A stretch of 64,000 nucleotides of DNA from JAMDEO01 sp963775295 (lineage in GTDB: Bacteria > Actinomycetota > Thermoleophilia > RBG-16-64-13): assembly GCA_963775295.1 (NCBI GenBank), contig CAVZIK010000006.1:310001-374000 (forward strand), written 5' to 3'. A program made the translations under genes and the position numbers. Numbering within the stretch: the stretch's first letter is position 1; each line of letters opens with the position of its first letter. The notes under the pieces are model-generated. The model did no database searches and was not told where the DNA came from. It worked only from the letters and a program-made list of their open reading frames with translations. Of the stretch, positions 7,582-16,220 are shown piece by piece.

Positions 7582-9546
7582 CTATGAGAGGAGGACTTCC
7601 TCGATCTGGTCGAGGATGGCGTCGGTTGGGAATCCCTTGAGCGAGATGCAGTTCACGGGGCAGGTGGCGACGCAGACGCCGCATCCCTGGCAGACCGTCT
7701 CAATGACATGGCTCTTGAAGTCACCCGGGCGCACCTCGAGTTTCTCGGGAGCGCTGAAGGGACAGACCTCGATACATTTCCAGCACGACACGCAGTTCTT
7801 CTGTTCCACGATCGCGATCATGGGGCTGGTCTTGAGCTTGTCCTTCGCCAGCAGACCGATGACCTTGGACGCAGTGCCCGAGGCCTGAGCCACCGTGGCC
7901 GGGATGTCCTTGGGAGCCTGGCAGGCGCCGGCCAGGAACACGCCGGCGGTGTTGGTCTCCACCGGGCGAAGTTTCGGGTGGCCTTCCTTGAGGAAGCCGA
8001 ATTCGTCATAGGAGATATTCAGCTTCTGCGCCAGTTCCACCACACCGTCGGCCGCCATGATCCCGCTGGCGAGAACCACCAGATCGGCAGCGATCTCCAC
8101 CTGCTGCCCGAGGAGGGTGTCGGCACCGCGAACCATGACCTTGCCGTTCTCCTCGTAGAGCTTGGAGACGCGGCCGCGCACGTATTTCACGCCGAACTCG
8201 GTCTGGACCCGCTTGATGAACTCTTCGTAGCCTTTGCCGGTGGCACGGATGTCGATATAGAAGACGTAGACCTCGGTGTCCATGCCCACGTGATCTTTGG
8301 TCAGCAGCGCCTGCTTCGCTGTATACATGCAGCACACGCTTGAGCAGTACGGCCGCCCCACCGATTCGTCCCGGGAACCCACGCACTGGATGAAGACCAC
8401 GGTCTTGGGATCTTCGCCGTTGGACAGCCTGTGCACATGGCCACCGTACGGACCGGAGGCGTTCAACATCCGCTCATACTGCAAACCGGAGATGACATCC
8501 CTGATCTTGCCCGAGCCGTATTCGTGGTATCGCGTCTCCCAAGGGAAGACTTCCAGGCCGGTGGCGACCACGATAGCCCCGAACCGCTTCTGAACCACTT
8601 CCTCTTTCTGCTCGAAGTCGACCGCATCCGCCGGACAGACCTTCTCACACACTCGGCACTTGCCCTGGGTAAACCAGCGGCAATAGTCGACCTGGATGGC
8701 GGCCCGCTTTGGCACCGCCTGCGGGAAGGGGATGTAGATGGCCTTGGTCGGCTCCAGCCCCACATTGAAAGAGTCAGGCGCCTTGGCCGGGCATTTCTGC
8801 ACGCAGATTTCGCAGCCGATGCACTTGGTCCAGTCGACCATCGCTGCCTTCTTGCGGATGTCGACGGTGAAGTTGCCCACGTACCCGGACACCTTGTCGA
8901 TCTCGCAGTAGGTCATCAGTTCAATGTTCTCGTGCTGGGAGCAGTCGACCATACGCGGCGTGAGGATGCAGGCCGAGCAGTCGATGGTGGGGAAGGTCTT
9001 GTCGAGCTTGGCCATGACTCCACCTATGGTGGTTTGCCTCTCGACGATGGTGACTTTGAGGCCGGCGTCCGCCAGATCGAGTGCGGCCTGGATGCCGGCG
9101 ACCCCCCCGCCGATGACGAGCACGTCCCTGTTGACCTCCACCTCGTTGGGCCACAGGGGCTCGAGCTGACGCGCCTTGGCCACGGACATCCTGACGATGT
9201 CCCAGGCTTTGTCGGTGGCTACCGGGATATCCGTGTGGATCCAGGAGCAGTGCTCGCGGATGTTGGCCATCTCGAACAGATAGGGATTGAGACCCCCGCC
9301 CTCGACGCAGCGTCGGAAAGTGACCTCATGCATGTGCGGCGAGCAGGCGGCCACGACGACCCGGTCGAGCTTCTTGTCTTGTATGGCCTTCTGGATGGCG
9401 GCCTGTCCGGGCTCGGAACACGTGTACATGATGTTCTCGGCGTGAACGACGTCCTTCAGCGTAAGGGCCTTCTTGGCCACCTCTGCGACGTCAACAGTGG
9501 CGGCGATGTTGCTGCCGCAGTGACAGACGAAGACTCCGATCCTCAT
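7582..9546 (-). CDS. hdrA: HdrA flavin/iron-sulfur subunit (CoB-CoM heterodisulfide reductase type)
   Basis: A 654-residue HdrA. It begins RIGVFVCHCGSNI, then has the NAD-like N-domain, an FAD-binding GGGVAGIQAALDLADAG segment near residue 145, a CIGCEICVQKCP cluster near 240 with a second Cys group CRWFTQGKCRVCEKVC near 290, and two C-terminal ferredoxin motifs (CVSCWKCIEVCP and CQGCGVCVATCPVNC). In methanogens the HdrA flavin is the bifurcating site; that role in FlxABCD-HdrABC is inferred by homology. Its ATG overlaps the hdrB stop. A C-terminal-only or QmoA relative is less likely because hdrB and hdrC are adjacent. Confidence 0.92.
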   Translation of the reverse strand: MRIGVFVCHCGSNIAATVDVAEVAKKALTLKDVVHAENIMYTCSEPGQAAIQKAIQDKKLDRVVVAACSPHMHEVTFRRCVEGGGLNPYLFEMANIREHCSWIHTDIPVATDKAWDIVRMSVAKARQLEPLWPNEVEVNRDVLVIGGGVAGIQAALDLADAGLKVTIVERQTTIGGVMAKLDKTFPTIDCSACILTPRMVDCSQHENIELMTYCEIDKVSGYVGNFTVDIRKKAAMVDWTKCIGCEICVQKCPAKAPDSFNVGLEPTKAIYIPFPQAVPKRAAIQVDYCRWFTQGKCRVCEKVCPADAVDFEQKEEVVQKRFGAIVVATGLEVFPWETRYHEYGSGKIRDVISGLQYERMLNASGPYGGHVHRLSNGEDPKTVVFIQCVGSRDESVGRPYCSSVCCMYTAKQALLTKDHVGMDTEVYVFYIDIRATGKGYEEFIKRVQTEFGVKYVRGRVSKLYEENGKVMVRGADTLLGQQVEIAADLVVLASGIMAADGVVELAQKLNISYDEFGFLKEGHPKLRPVETNTAGVFLAGACQAPKDIPATVAQASGTASKVIGLLAKDKLKTSPMIAIVEQKNCVSCWKCIEVCPFSAPEKLEVRPGDFKSHVIETVCQGCGVCVATCPVNCISLKGFPTDAILDQIEEVLLS

Positions 9547-10556
9547 GGCTTCGCCTCCGCGTCCGCGGTTTCAACGGCGGGATCGGCGATGTTCGCGGCG
9601 GCGGCGTCGGCCGCTTTGGACTCTCGTGCCGCTGCCTTGGCCGCCTTCTCAGCCGCCTTCTTCTCCTCCTCGGCCTTGACCTGCGCGGCCTCAGCGATAG
9701 CCTTCTTGATGAGCGGTGCCGGATCGACAACATTCTTACCCAGTTGCACGTCGTCGGCGCTGAGCCCGAAAGCCAAACCCAGAACTTGCGGCAGGTAGAG
9801 AATCGGCGTGTTGTAGTCTGTGCCGTTGAACTTGTTGATCTGGGCCTGCTTCAGATCGAGGTTCACGTGACAGAGCGGGCAACACACGACGACGGCGTCG
9901 GCGCCCGCGGCCAGTGCCTGCTGCAGCACCTTGCCGCTGAGCCGTCGCTGGATCTCCATCTTCGGCATGCCCACGCTGGCTCCGCAGCACTCGGTCTTGT
10001 AGTTCCACCACTTCACGTCGACGCCGGCGGCTTGGAGCAGCAGGTCCATCATCATCGGCTGCTCGTTGTCGCACTCCCCGGTCATCTCACTCGGCCTGCC
10101 CAGCAGACAGCCGTAGTAAGGCACCACCTTGAGCCGGGAAAGGTCCACCTTTACGAGCGACGCGATCTTCTCTTCGCCCACAAACTTCGTAAGGTATTCC
10201 GGCAGTCCGTAGACCATGACGTGGCCTTCATACGGCTTGTCGAGTATCTCGTTGACTTCGGCGCGGAAGGCGTCGTCCTTGTGGATCTCGATCTCGGCGT
10301 TCTTCTCCCGCTGATAGCAGGACGGGCAAGGAGCCAGCAATTCGTCACCCACCTCGGCCGCCTGACGCAGGTTGCGCGCGGCCAACGATTGGGCGAGCAG
10401 GTGGTCCATCATGTGGGCAGGAGTGGAGCCACAGCAGGTCCATTCCGGCACCTCTTTAAACTCCACGCCCAGCACGCCCAGCATCCTGCGCGTGGCCTTG
10501 TCGAATTCGGCGGAAGAGTGCTTGAGAGAGCACCCCGGGTAATAAGCCAGGGTCAT
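9543..10556 (-). CDS. hdrB: HdrB heterodisulfide reductase subunit
   Basis: A 337-residue protein with two CCG (Cys-rich) domains: EWTCCGSTPAH plus CPSCYQREK in the first, and TECCGASVGMPK plus CCPLCHVNLD in the second. These bind the unusual non-cubane 4Fe-4S clusters that reduce a disulfide in methanogen HdrB. The thiol/disulfide partner in this bacterium is unknown; DsrC-like proteins are proposed in sulfate reducers, and none is in the window. The last 60 or so residues are an Ala/Lys/Glu-rich tail not found in typical HdrB of about 290 residues. It overlaps both neighbours by 4 bases. Confidence 0.92.
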   Translation of the reverse strand: MTLAYYPGCSLKHSSAEFDKATRRMLGVLGVEFKEVPEWTCCGSTPAHMMDHLLAQSLAARNLRQAAEVGDELLAPCPSCYQREKNAEIEIHKDDAFRAEVNEILDKPYEGHVMVYGLPEYLTKFVGEEKIASLVKVDLSRLKVVPYYGCLLGRPSEMTGECDNEQPMMMDLLLQAAGVDVKWWNYKTECCGASVGMPKMEIQRRLSGKVLQQALAAGADAVVVCCPLCHVNLDLKQAQINKFNGTDYNTPILYLPQVLGLAFGLSADDVQLGKNVVDPAPLIKKAIAEAAQVKAEEEKKAAEKAAKAAARESKAADAAAANIADPAVETADAEAKP

Positions 10557-11167
10557 GTACCCACCCCGCTTCTGGCGGCCAGCACCTTGGCTTCCGCCTT
10601 CTCACCAGCCCGGGCCTTCTCCATGGTCTTTTTGTAGATGCGGGATACCTCGCCCGCGCCCTTGGCTTTACTGGGCAGGAATTTCATCTTGCCCTTCGTC
10701 ACCATGGGCTTCATCAGGCCCACGTCGCCGATAGCCATCTTCGGGTTCATGGTACCCATGTAGAACATGCCCATCATGTACAGCTCGGGCAGTCGGCCGA
10801 AGCGGGCAACTGCCCCCATGAAGGCTCTGTTGAAGTTCTTCGCGTATTCGGGAACGTCACGCTCCTGCGCGGTGGCAATGGTCTTGAGGTCCTCGAATAT
10901 GCCCGCGATGTCGATGTTGCGCGGGCATCGAGCGGTGCAGGTGAGACACTGCACGCACAACTGTACCGCCTTGGAGTTCAGGACCTCGTCGACGAGGCCA
11001 ACCTGGAGCATCCGCATTATTTGGTTGGGAGGGTAGTCAAAGGTGAAAGCTGCCGGACAACCTGCCGAGCAGTTGCCACACTGGTAACAGTCCCGGGTGT
11101 CCGCCTGGACCCTCGCGATCAACTTCTCCCGATAAAACGCGGCTAGTGTTGCGTCATATCGGATCAA
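10553..11167 (-). CDS. hdrC: HdrC heterodisulfide reductase subunit
   Basis: Start set at TTG 11167 because a perfect AGGAGG lies 6 bases upstream; a longer frame to 11230 has no such site. The 204-residue product has two ferredoxin motifs, CYQCGNCSAGCP (about residue 27) and CVQCLTCTARCP (about 71), the standard HdrC layout, followed by helical C-terminal sequence. It relays electrons from HdrA to HdrB. It is the first gene of the hdrCBA-mvhD-flx operon. Confidence 0.9.
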   Translation of the reverse strand: MIRYDATLAAFYREKLIARVQADTRDCYQCGNCSAGCPAAFTFDYPPNQIMRMLQVGLVDEVLNSKAVQLCVQCLTCTARCPRNIDIAGIFEDLKTIATAQERDVPEYAKNFNRAFMGAVARFGRLPELYMMGMFYMGTMNPKMAIGDVGLMKPMVTKGKMKFLPSKAKGAGEVSRIYKKTMEKARAGEKAEAKVLAARSGVGT

Positions 11168-11252
11168 ACCAATCCTCCTCAGTGCGAAAGATGGCCCCTC
11201 TGGTGCAAGAGACCGCGACCGGCGAACCATCAGCCAAAACGGGCATGGGCCA

Positions 11253-11266
11253 GCACCGCGCGGTGC
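11253..11266. promoter_or_regulatory. perfect 14-base palindrome in the hdr operon leader
   Basis: GCACCGCGCGGTGC reads identically on both strands. It lies between the likely -10 region (11282-11290) and the hdrC start, about 86 bases upstream of the start. That position fits a repressor operator or an RNA hairpin. No regulator family is assigned; the sequence does not match the Rex consensus TTGTG-N6-CACAA. Confidence 0.4.
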
Positions 11267-11281
11267 ACCAAACTTGAAATG

Positions 11282-11290
11282 ACTATACCA
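11282..11290 (-). promoter_or_regulatory. extended -10 promoter of the hdr-flx operon
   Basis: The minus strand reads TGGTATAGT, a TGn extension plus a near-consensus -10 hexamer. No good -35 is seen at 17 bases, as is usual for extended -10 promoters. The predicted leader to hdrC is about 110 bases and includes the palindrome at 11253-11266. Confidence 0.4.
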
Positions 11291-11344
11291 TATGCAAAAG
11301 GCAGCCAGGCTCTATTTGTAGGGCGACGCCGACTGCCGCAACAT

Positions 11345-12508
11345 TCACAGCTGAGTCTCGCCGATAGTCGCCAGGGCCGCCTCGAGACCTGCTCCGATGT
11401 TCAACTCCGCACCGAGATCAACCAGGCCGCGCCCCAACGCCGCCAGTCCTACTACCGGGTACAGGGACCGAGCCGTGACTCCCATATGGCCGATGCGGAC
11501 GAGGTTCCCCGCGCTCTGACCGGCCGATATCTGCACCCCGTAGCGGGAACGCAGATGGTCTCGCACCTGCAAGTCTGTGAGGCCATCGGGAAGGGCGATT
11601 GCAGTGGTGCAGGTGGACATGATGGCCTCGTCTTTTGGCCAGAGCCGGAGCCCCATGGCCCTGGCGCCCGCGCGGCACGCGCGGGCCGCGATCGAGTGGC
11701 GAAGGATGGCGGTCTCCAGCCCCCGGTCGAGCACCCAGTCCAGGCAGGCTTCCAGCCCGAACACGTCGGAAATCGAGGGGGTGAATGGGAAGCGTCCGTC
11801 GCGGATATAAGTCTCCCGCCAATCGAGCAGCGACAGAAAGGAGTGGCGCGGCGCGGTAGGATTCTTCTCGATAAGATCCCAAGCCCGACTGCTCACCGTC
11901 ATGAGAGTGATCCCCGGCGGGCCGGATAGACACTTTTGCGCACCTGCCACACAAATGTCGAGCTGCCAGTCGTCGGCCGCGAAAGGCATTCCGCCCAGCG
12001 ATGAGACGCAGTCCACGAGACTCACAGCCCCATGCGCTCGGACGATTGGCCCGATCTCGGCAACGGGATTGAGCGTCCCTGAAGGAGTTTCCGAGTGCAC
12101 CATCGCGACAAGCTCCACACCCGGATGCTCGTCGAGCGCGGATTCCACCGCAGGCACCGTCACCGCCTCGTCGAAAGGTACGGCCACCTCGAAAACGGTC
12201 GCGCCCCACTGGCGCAGCCAGTTTCCCATCCCCTTGCCAAAAACCCCGGACGAGAGGTTCAGGACTTCCATCCCCGGCCGCACGCAGGCCTGTCCCGCGG
12301 CCTCCAACCCCAGAACCGCTTCACCCTGCAGAAGGATGACGTCCTCCTTGGTCCGAAACAACTCGGCAGCCCTGGCGATCGTACGGGCAAAGGTTTCAAG
12401 GAACGCCGGATCGTAGTGATATACGATCGGCCTGCCCATAGCAGCCATGACTTCGGCCGAGGCCGTGGTGGGCCCGGCGCTGAGGGTGAATTCGGCAGGC
12501 TCCCACAT
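11345..12508 (-). CDS. class V pyridoxal-phosphate aminotransferase (alanine/serine-glyoxylate type)
   Basis: Start at ATG 12508 (MWEPAEFTLSAGPT), with AAGGAG 9 bases upstream. The 387-residue product has the class V fold: SAGPTTASAEVMAAMGRP at the N-terminus, LLQGEAVLGLEAA near 65, SLVDCVSSLGG (PLP-binding Asp) near 175, and the Schiff-base lysine in VAGAQKCLSGPPG near 205. Relatives include alanine-glyoxylate aminotransferase and PucG ((S)-ureidoglycine-glyoxylate aminotransferase of purine breakdown). It is the last gene of a run that starts with a nucleoside transporter, which slightly favours a purine-linked role, but no other ureide genes are present. Confidence 0.8.
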   Translation of the reverse strand: MWEPAEFTLSAGPTTASAEVMAAMGRPIVYHYDPAFLETFARTIARAAELFRTKEDVILLQGEAVLGLEAAGQACVRPGMEVLNLSSGVFGKGMGNWLRQWGATVFEVAVPFDEAVTVPAVESALDEHPGVELVAMVHSETPSGTLNPVAEIGPIVRAHGAVSLVDCVSSLGGMPFAADDWQLDICVAGAQKCLSGPPGITLMTVSSRAWDLIEKNPTAPRHSFLSLLDWRETYIRDGRFPFTPSISDVFGLEACLDWVLDRGLETAILRHSIAARACRAGARAMGLRLWPKDEAIMSTCTTAIALPDGLTDLQVRDHLRSRYGVQISAGQSAGNLVRIGHMGVTARSLYPVVGLAALGRGLVDLGAELNIGAGLEAALATIGETQL

Positions 12509-12545
12509 GATCCTCATCTCCTTCGGAATGCGCGCTTCGCTGCTC

Positions 12546-13481
12546 TCACCGGCCGTCAGGGCGATAAGGCGTTGCCAACGCGGACGGCAGAAACGCCCGC
12601 CGCGAGAAGGCAACCAGAGCTACCATCACCGCGACGAAAGGTAGCATCAGAACCACATCGGTAGGTACGTTGATCCTCACGACCTGCAGGGCGGTGGCGA
12701 TCGACAGGCAGGCGCCGAAAATGAACGCCCCGGCGAATACCCAGCCGGTCCTGCCCCGGCCCAACATCGCGACGACGATGGCGATGAAGCCCAGACCGTT
12801 CGTCATTAAGGGAACAAAGACCCCGGATGCCACAACTGACAGATACGCTCCTCCGAGACCAGACAGGGCGCCCGAAGCCAGCACCGCCCAAGAGCGAGTG
12901 TTGACGACACTCACGCCGGCCGCGTCTAGGGCAAGGGGTTTCTCGCCTGCGGCACGAAGGCTGAGCCCCCAGCGCGTGGAGCGGAAGAGCCAGCGGATGA
13001 AAAACACGAAAGCAATGCCTATCCAGAAGATCAAGGGTTGGCTGAAAATGCTCTCACCCAACACCGGAATCTTACTCAGCCCCGGGATCGGCAGATGCCG
13101 CATCTGACCCAGAAGCGGGTAGCTGGCTCCGAATTGCGCGGCGTGGAGCACGCTCGTAACCCCCTCGGCGAGAAGGATCACCCCGATTCCCACGACGATC
13201 TGGTCAAGTCCGAACCTAACGCTGAGAAGTACGACAACCAGGGAAATCACAACGCCCGCCACCACGCCGGAGAGCAACCCCAGCCAGAGCGAATGCCCGT
13301 AGAGAGCCCCAGTGTAGCCCGCGTATGCGCCCACGAGCATGTAGCCTTCCTGCCCAATGCCAAGCACTCCCGACTGCTCGCCCAGCGTCTCTCCGAGACC
13401 GGCGAAGAGCAACGGCATACCAGCCAAAATAGCGCCCGAGATCAGCGCTGAGAAGAACCCCTGGGTAAAGACTCCGCTCAC
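12546..13481 (-). CDS. nucleoside-type ABC transporter permease 2 (BPD_transp_2 family)
   Basis: A 311-residue membrane protein starting at GTG 13481, which overlaps the stop of the previous permease as GTGA. It has about eight to nine hydrophobic segments and the family cytoplasmic loop STRWGLSLRAAGEKPLALDAAG near residue 190, as in NupC/YufQ-like permeases that pair with BMP binding proteins. The glycine-rich MPLLFAGLGETLGEQSGVLG near residue 25 is also typical. It forms the membrane channel together with the upstream permease. Confidence 0.85.
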   Translation of the reverse strand: MSGVFTQGFFSALISGAILAGMPLLFAGLGETLGEQSGVLGIGQEGYMLVGAYAGYTGALYGHSLWLGLLSGVVAGVVISLVVVLLSVRFGLDQIVVGIGVILLAEGVTSVLHAAQFGASYPLLGQMRHLPIPGLSKIPVLGESIFSQPLIFWIGIAFVFFIRWLFRSTRWGLSLRAAGEKPLALDAAGVSVVNTRSWAVLASGALSGLGGAYLSVVASGVFVPLMTNGLGFIAIVVAMLGRGRTGWVFAGAFIFGACLSIATALQVVRINVPTDVVLMLPFVAVMVALVAFSRRAFLPSALATPYRPDGR

Positions 13482-14563
13482 GCCCCGGTCCTCAGCCGGG
13501 CTCGGCCGGTAAGTCTCCGAATCAGGTCCTTCCGGAGGCCGCCCGGGGTGCGGACGTACTGCGACACGGCCATGAACAAGAGGATCAACCCGATGAGAAT
13601 CAGTACGAAGTCGTAATCGAGCGATGCCGCCCGAGCCGCTTCGTGACCTCCGATTTCCAGAACCGCGTAGAAAGCCGCCAGCGGGATCGTCGCCAAGGGA
13701 CTGAGGCGGGCCAAGAAGACGAGTGCAAACAGAGCCAGGCCGAACATGGGGTTCCAATCCGCGCGCATGTACCCCCAAACCCCGAGAATCTCGACCGCAG
13801 CCGCAAGACCGACCAGCGCGCCGCTGGCGAAGAAGGTGATGATGATCATGCGCTTGACGTTTATCCCGGCGTGAAGCGCTGCGCGTGGGCTGGCCCCCAG
13901 AACGGAAAGACGAAGACCCACGGCCGTGTAGTCGACGATGTACCAGACAATTGCAACCGCAGCAACCGCCACGATGATGCCCGCGTGGATCGTCGTGTTG
14001 CCCAGGTGAGGCAGCAATTGTTTCAAGGGGACGGAATCCGTCTGCGAAACGCTTGACGTCGCGCTCCGGAATGGACCCTTGATTAGGAGAGCAGCCAAGT
14101 TGATCCCGATGAAGCTCATCATCACTGAAGTGATGATCTCGTTCACTCCGAACCAAGCTTTCAGATAGGCCGGCAGGAGCGTCCAGACCCCCCCGACAAC
14201 GAAACCGATCACTCCCAACACGATCAGGCCGGTCGGCCGCGACATACTTCCCATGACTGCCGGCGCCAGCCCGGCGACCATGGCCGCAGAAAGCAAGAAC
14301 TGACCGTCGCCTCCGATATTCCAAATGCCGGCCCTGAAGGCCACGATGTACCCTGTGCCAATAAGCAGGAAGGGGGCCAAGCGGGTCAGCATGCCCTGCC
14401 AGCCGCTCGAGCTCAGCAGTCCGGCTCTGAAGATGTCGCTGTAAAAGGACAGGGGGTTCCGCCCAAGAGCGACGAGGATGATGGCCCCCACGACGAGCGC
14501 CGCGAGGATGGGTAGAAGCGCTCGGCCGCTGGCGCGTGTCCAGACTGCGAGTCGATTGCTCAT
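13478..14563 (-). CDS. nucleoside-type ABC transporter permease 1 (BPD_transp_2 family)
   Basis: Start at ATG 14563, overlapping the ATPase stop as ATGA; the frame upstream of it is only the shadow of the ATPase gene. The 361-residue product has many hydrophobic helices, the GTGYIVAFRAGIWNIGGDGQ segment near residue 75 (the family's conserved AGLWNIGAEGQ-type motif), and the TAVGLRLSVLGASPRAALHAG coupling loop near 230. It pairs with the downstream permease in a BMP/NupABC-like importer. Confidence 0.88.
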   Translation of the reverse strand: MSNRLAVWTRASGRALLPILAALVVGAIILVALGRNPLSFYSDIFRAGLLSSSGWQGMLTRLAPFLLIGTGYIVAFRAGIWNIGGDGQFLLSAAMVAGLAPAVMGSMSRPTGLIVLGVIGFVVGGVWTLLPAYLKAWFGVNEIITSVMMSFIGINLAALLIKGPFRSATSSVSQTDSVPLKQLLPHLGNTTIHAGIIVAVAAVAIVWYIVDYTAVGLRLSVLGASPRAALHAGINVKRMIIITFFASGALVGLAAAVEILGVWGYMRADWNPMFGLALFALVFLARLSPLATIPLAAFYAVLEIGGHEAARAASLDYDFVLILIGLILLFMAVSQYVRTPGGLRKDLIRRLTGRARLRTGA

Positions 14564-16200
14564 CGGAGGGCTCCCAGTTCTCCCAACATCAGAGCTCCCA
14601 CCCTCTCCTCGATGCCGCCGCCCTCGTTGTCGACAATCCCCACCAACCGCCCCCCGAACATCACGCCGATGCGATCGGAGAGGTCGACAAGTTCGTCGAG
14701 ATCGGTGGAAATCAGCAGTGCCGATACGCCGGCTTCCTCCGACAAACGCCGTATTCGTTCGCGGAGGGCGACAGTAGTCATCGCGTCGAGGCCATACGTC
14801 GGCTTGTTGTAGACGACCAGTTTGGGGTCGAAGGACAGCTCTCGCGCGAGGATCAGCTTCTGCAGGTTGCCGCCGGACAGCTTTCCGCACTTGGTGTCAA
14901 GGTCCGGGGTGCGGATATCGAACTCGTCCACCAGTTTCTGAACGATCTCGCACACTTGGGCGTGGGAGATCTTGCCGACCCGGCCCCAGAAAGGACGATG
15001 CCCGATCCGCTTGAGCAACAGGTTGATGGAGACCGACATCGACGGCACCGTGGCTTCACCCATCCGGTCGTCACTGACGAACCGCAATCCCAGTTGCTGA
15101 CGTTGTGCCACGCTCGCATTGGTGATGTCGCGCCCGTTGAAGGTCACCCGCCCGTGAGCCAAGGCCCTCTGACCCACGAGAGCCTCGGCGAGCTCTTGCT
15201 GCCCGTTCCCGTCCACTCCGGCGATGCCGAAAACCTCGCCCGGGCGGATGGTCAAAGAGATGTCACGGATCCCGAGACTTTGGCGGTCGGGTTTGACGGA
15301 GATCGCCTCCAGCGCAAGAACAGTCCCTCCCCGAAGCGAGCGCGGAATTCGAGAGACTGCCGAAATTTGCGCCATCTCGGGGGTGTCGGCCACCTTGTCG
15401 GCCTCATTCCCGAACATGACCGAGAGGATCTGTTTGCGGACGGCCTCCAGGTCGTGACCTCGCAGATCTTGGGGGCCGAGTCGCCCGGCGACTCGGCCCC
15501 GCCTCAGAACGGTCATCCGGTCGGCAACTGCAAAGGCCTCCCGCAACTTGTGGGTGATGAAGACGACCGCAAGCCCCCGGCCCTTGAGAGAACCGAGCAC
15601 GTCCTCGAGCTCCACTGCTTCTTGAGGCGTCAACATCGCTGTAGGCTCGTCGAGGATGATCACGCGGGACCCGGAAACGAGGACTTTGATGATTTCGACC
15701 TGCTGTCGCCGGCCTAGCGCCAGACCACCGGTGATCGCCTCCGGATCGATGTCCACTCCCAATTGCTCCGCCATCTCGAGGAATCGGTCGGCTGCCTTCC
15801 TGCGGTCCAAACGCAGACGCCCCGCCGGCCCAAGCAGCAGGTTCTCGAGCACGCTGAAGCCCGGGACAAGCGTGTTGTGCTGGTAGACCATGCCTATCCC
15901 GAGATCGAGGGCGGCCCTCGTGGAGTCGATGAGCACCGTCTCGCCGCTCACCCGGACCTCGCCGGAGTCGGGCCGGTACATGCCGGAGAGGATCTGCATG
16001 AGCGTAGATTTTCCCGCGCCGTTCTCGCCGAGCAAGCAGTGGATCTCCCCAGCATTCAGAACGAGATCAACCGAGTCGTTGGCCAGCACGCCCGGAAAAG
16101 CCTTGCTGATCCCGCGGAGTTCCACCAGCGGAATCGGGCTCCGCACCCCGTCACCCCCTCCCGCGAAGGGAGAAAGGGGCCTCGCGCCAGTCGTGGTCAT
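14560..16200 (-). CDS. nucleoside-type ABC transporter ATPase, two ATPase domains
   Basis: A 546-residue ATPase with two tandem domains, as in RbsA/NupO/YufO-type transporters. Domain 1 has Walker A GENGAGKST (about residue 58), Walker B VIILDEPTAM and a signature-like ALGRRQQVEI in place of LSVGxxQRVEI. Domain 2 has a degenerate Walker A GVDGNGQQEL, signature LSGGNLQKLILARE and VVYNKPTYGLD as a variant Walker B region. The degenerate second P-loop is normal for the family. ATG 16200 is taken as the start; a GTG one codon earlier is possible. Confidence 0.88.
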   Translation of the reverse strand: MTTTGARPLSPFAGGGDGVRSPIPLVELRGISKAFPGVLANDSVDLVLNAGEIHCLLGENGAGKSTLMQILSGMYRPDSGEVRVSGETVLIDSTRAALDLGIGMVYQHNTLVPGFSVLENLLLGPAGRLRLDRRKAADRFLEMAEQLGVDIDPEAITGGLALGRRQQVEIIKVLVSGSRVIILDEPTAMLTPQEAVELEDVLGSLKGRGLAVVFITHKLREAFAVADRMTVLRRGRVAGRLGPQDLRGHDLEAVRKQILSVMFGNEADKVADTPEMAQISAVSRIPRSLRGGTVLALEAISVKPDRQSLGIRDISLTIRPGEVFGIAGVDGNGQQELAEALVGQRALAHGRVTFNGRDITNASVAQRQQLGLRFVSDDRMGEATVPSMSVSINLLLKRIGHRPFWGRVGKISHAQVCEIVQKLVDEFDIRTPDLDTKCGKLSGGNLQKLILARELSFDPKLVVYNKPTYGLDAMTTVALRERIRRLSEEAGVSALLISTDLDELVDLSDRIGVMFGGRLVGIVDNEGGGIEERVGALMLGELGALR

Positions 16201-16220
16201 CACGTGGACTCCAGGCCTCG

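Noticed and set aside
8431..9798. A 455-codon plus-strand frame opposite hdrA and hdrB
   Set aside because: Antisense to two certain genes and spans their junction; no recognisable domains.
13482..14324. A longer version of the second permease (592 codons)
   Set aside because: The upstream part is Arg/Gly-rich out-of-frame sequence of the first permease; the GTGA overlap at 13481 marks the real start.
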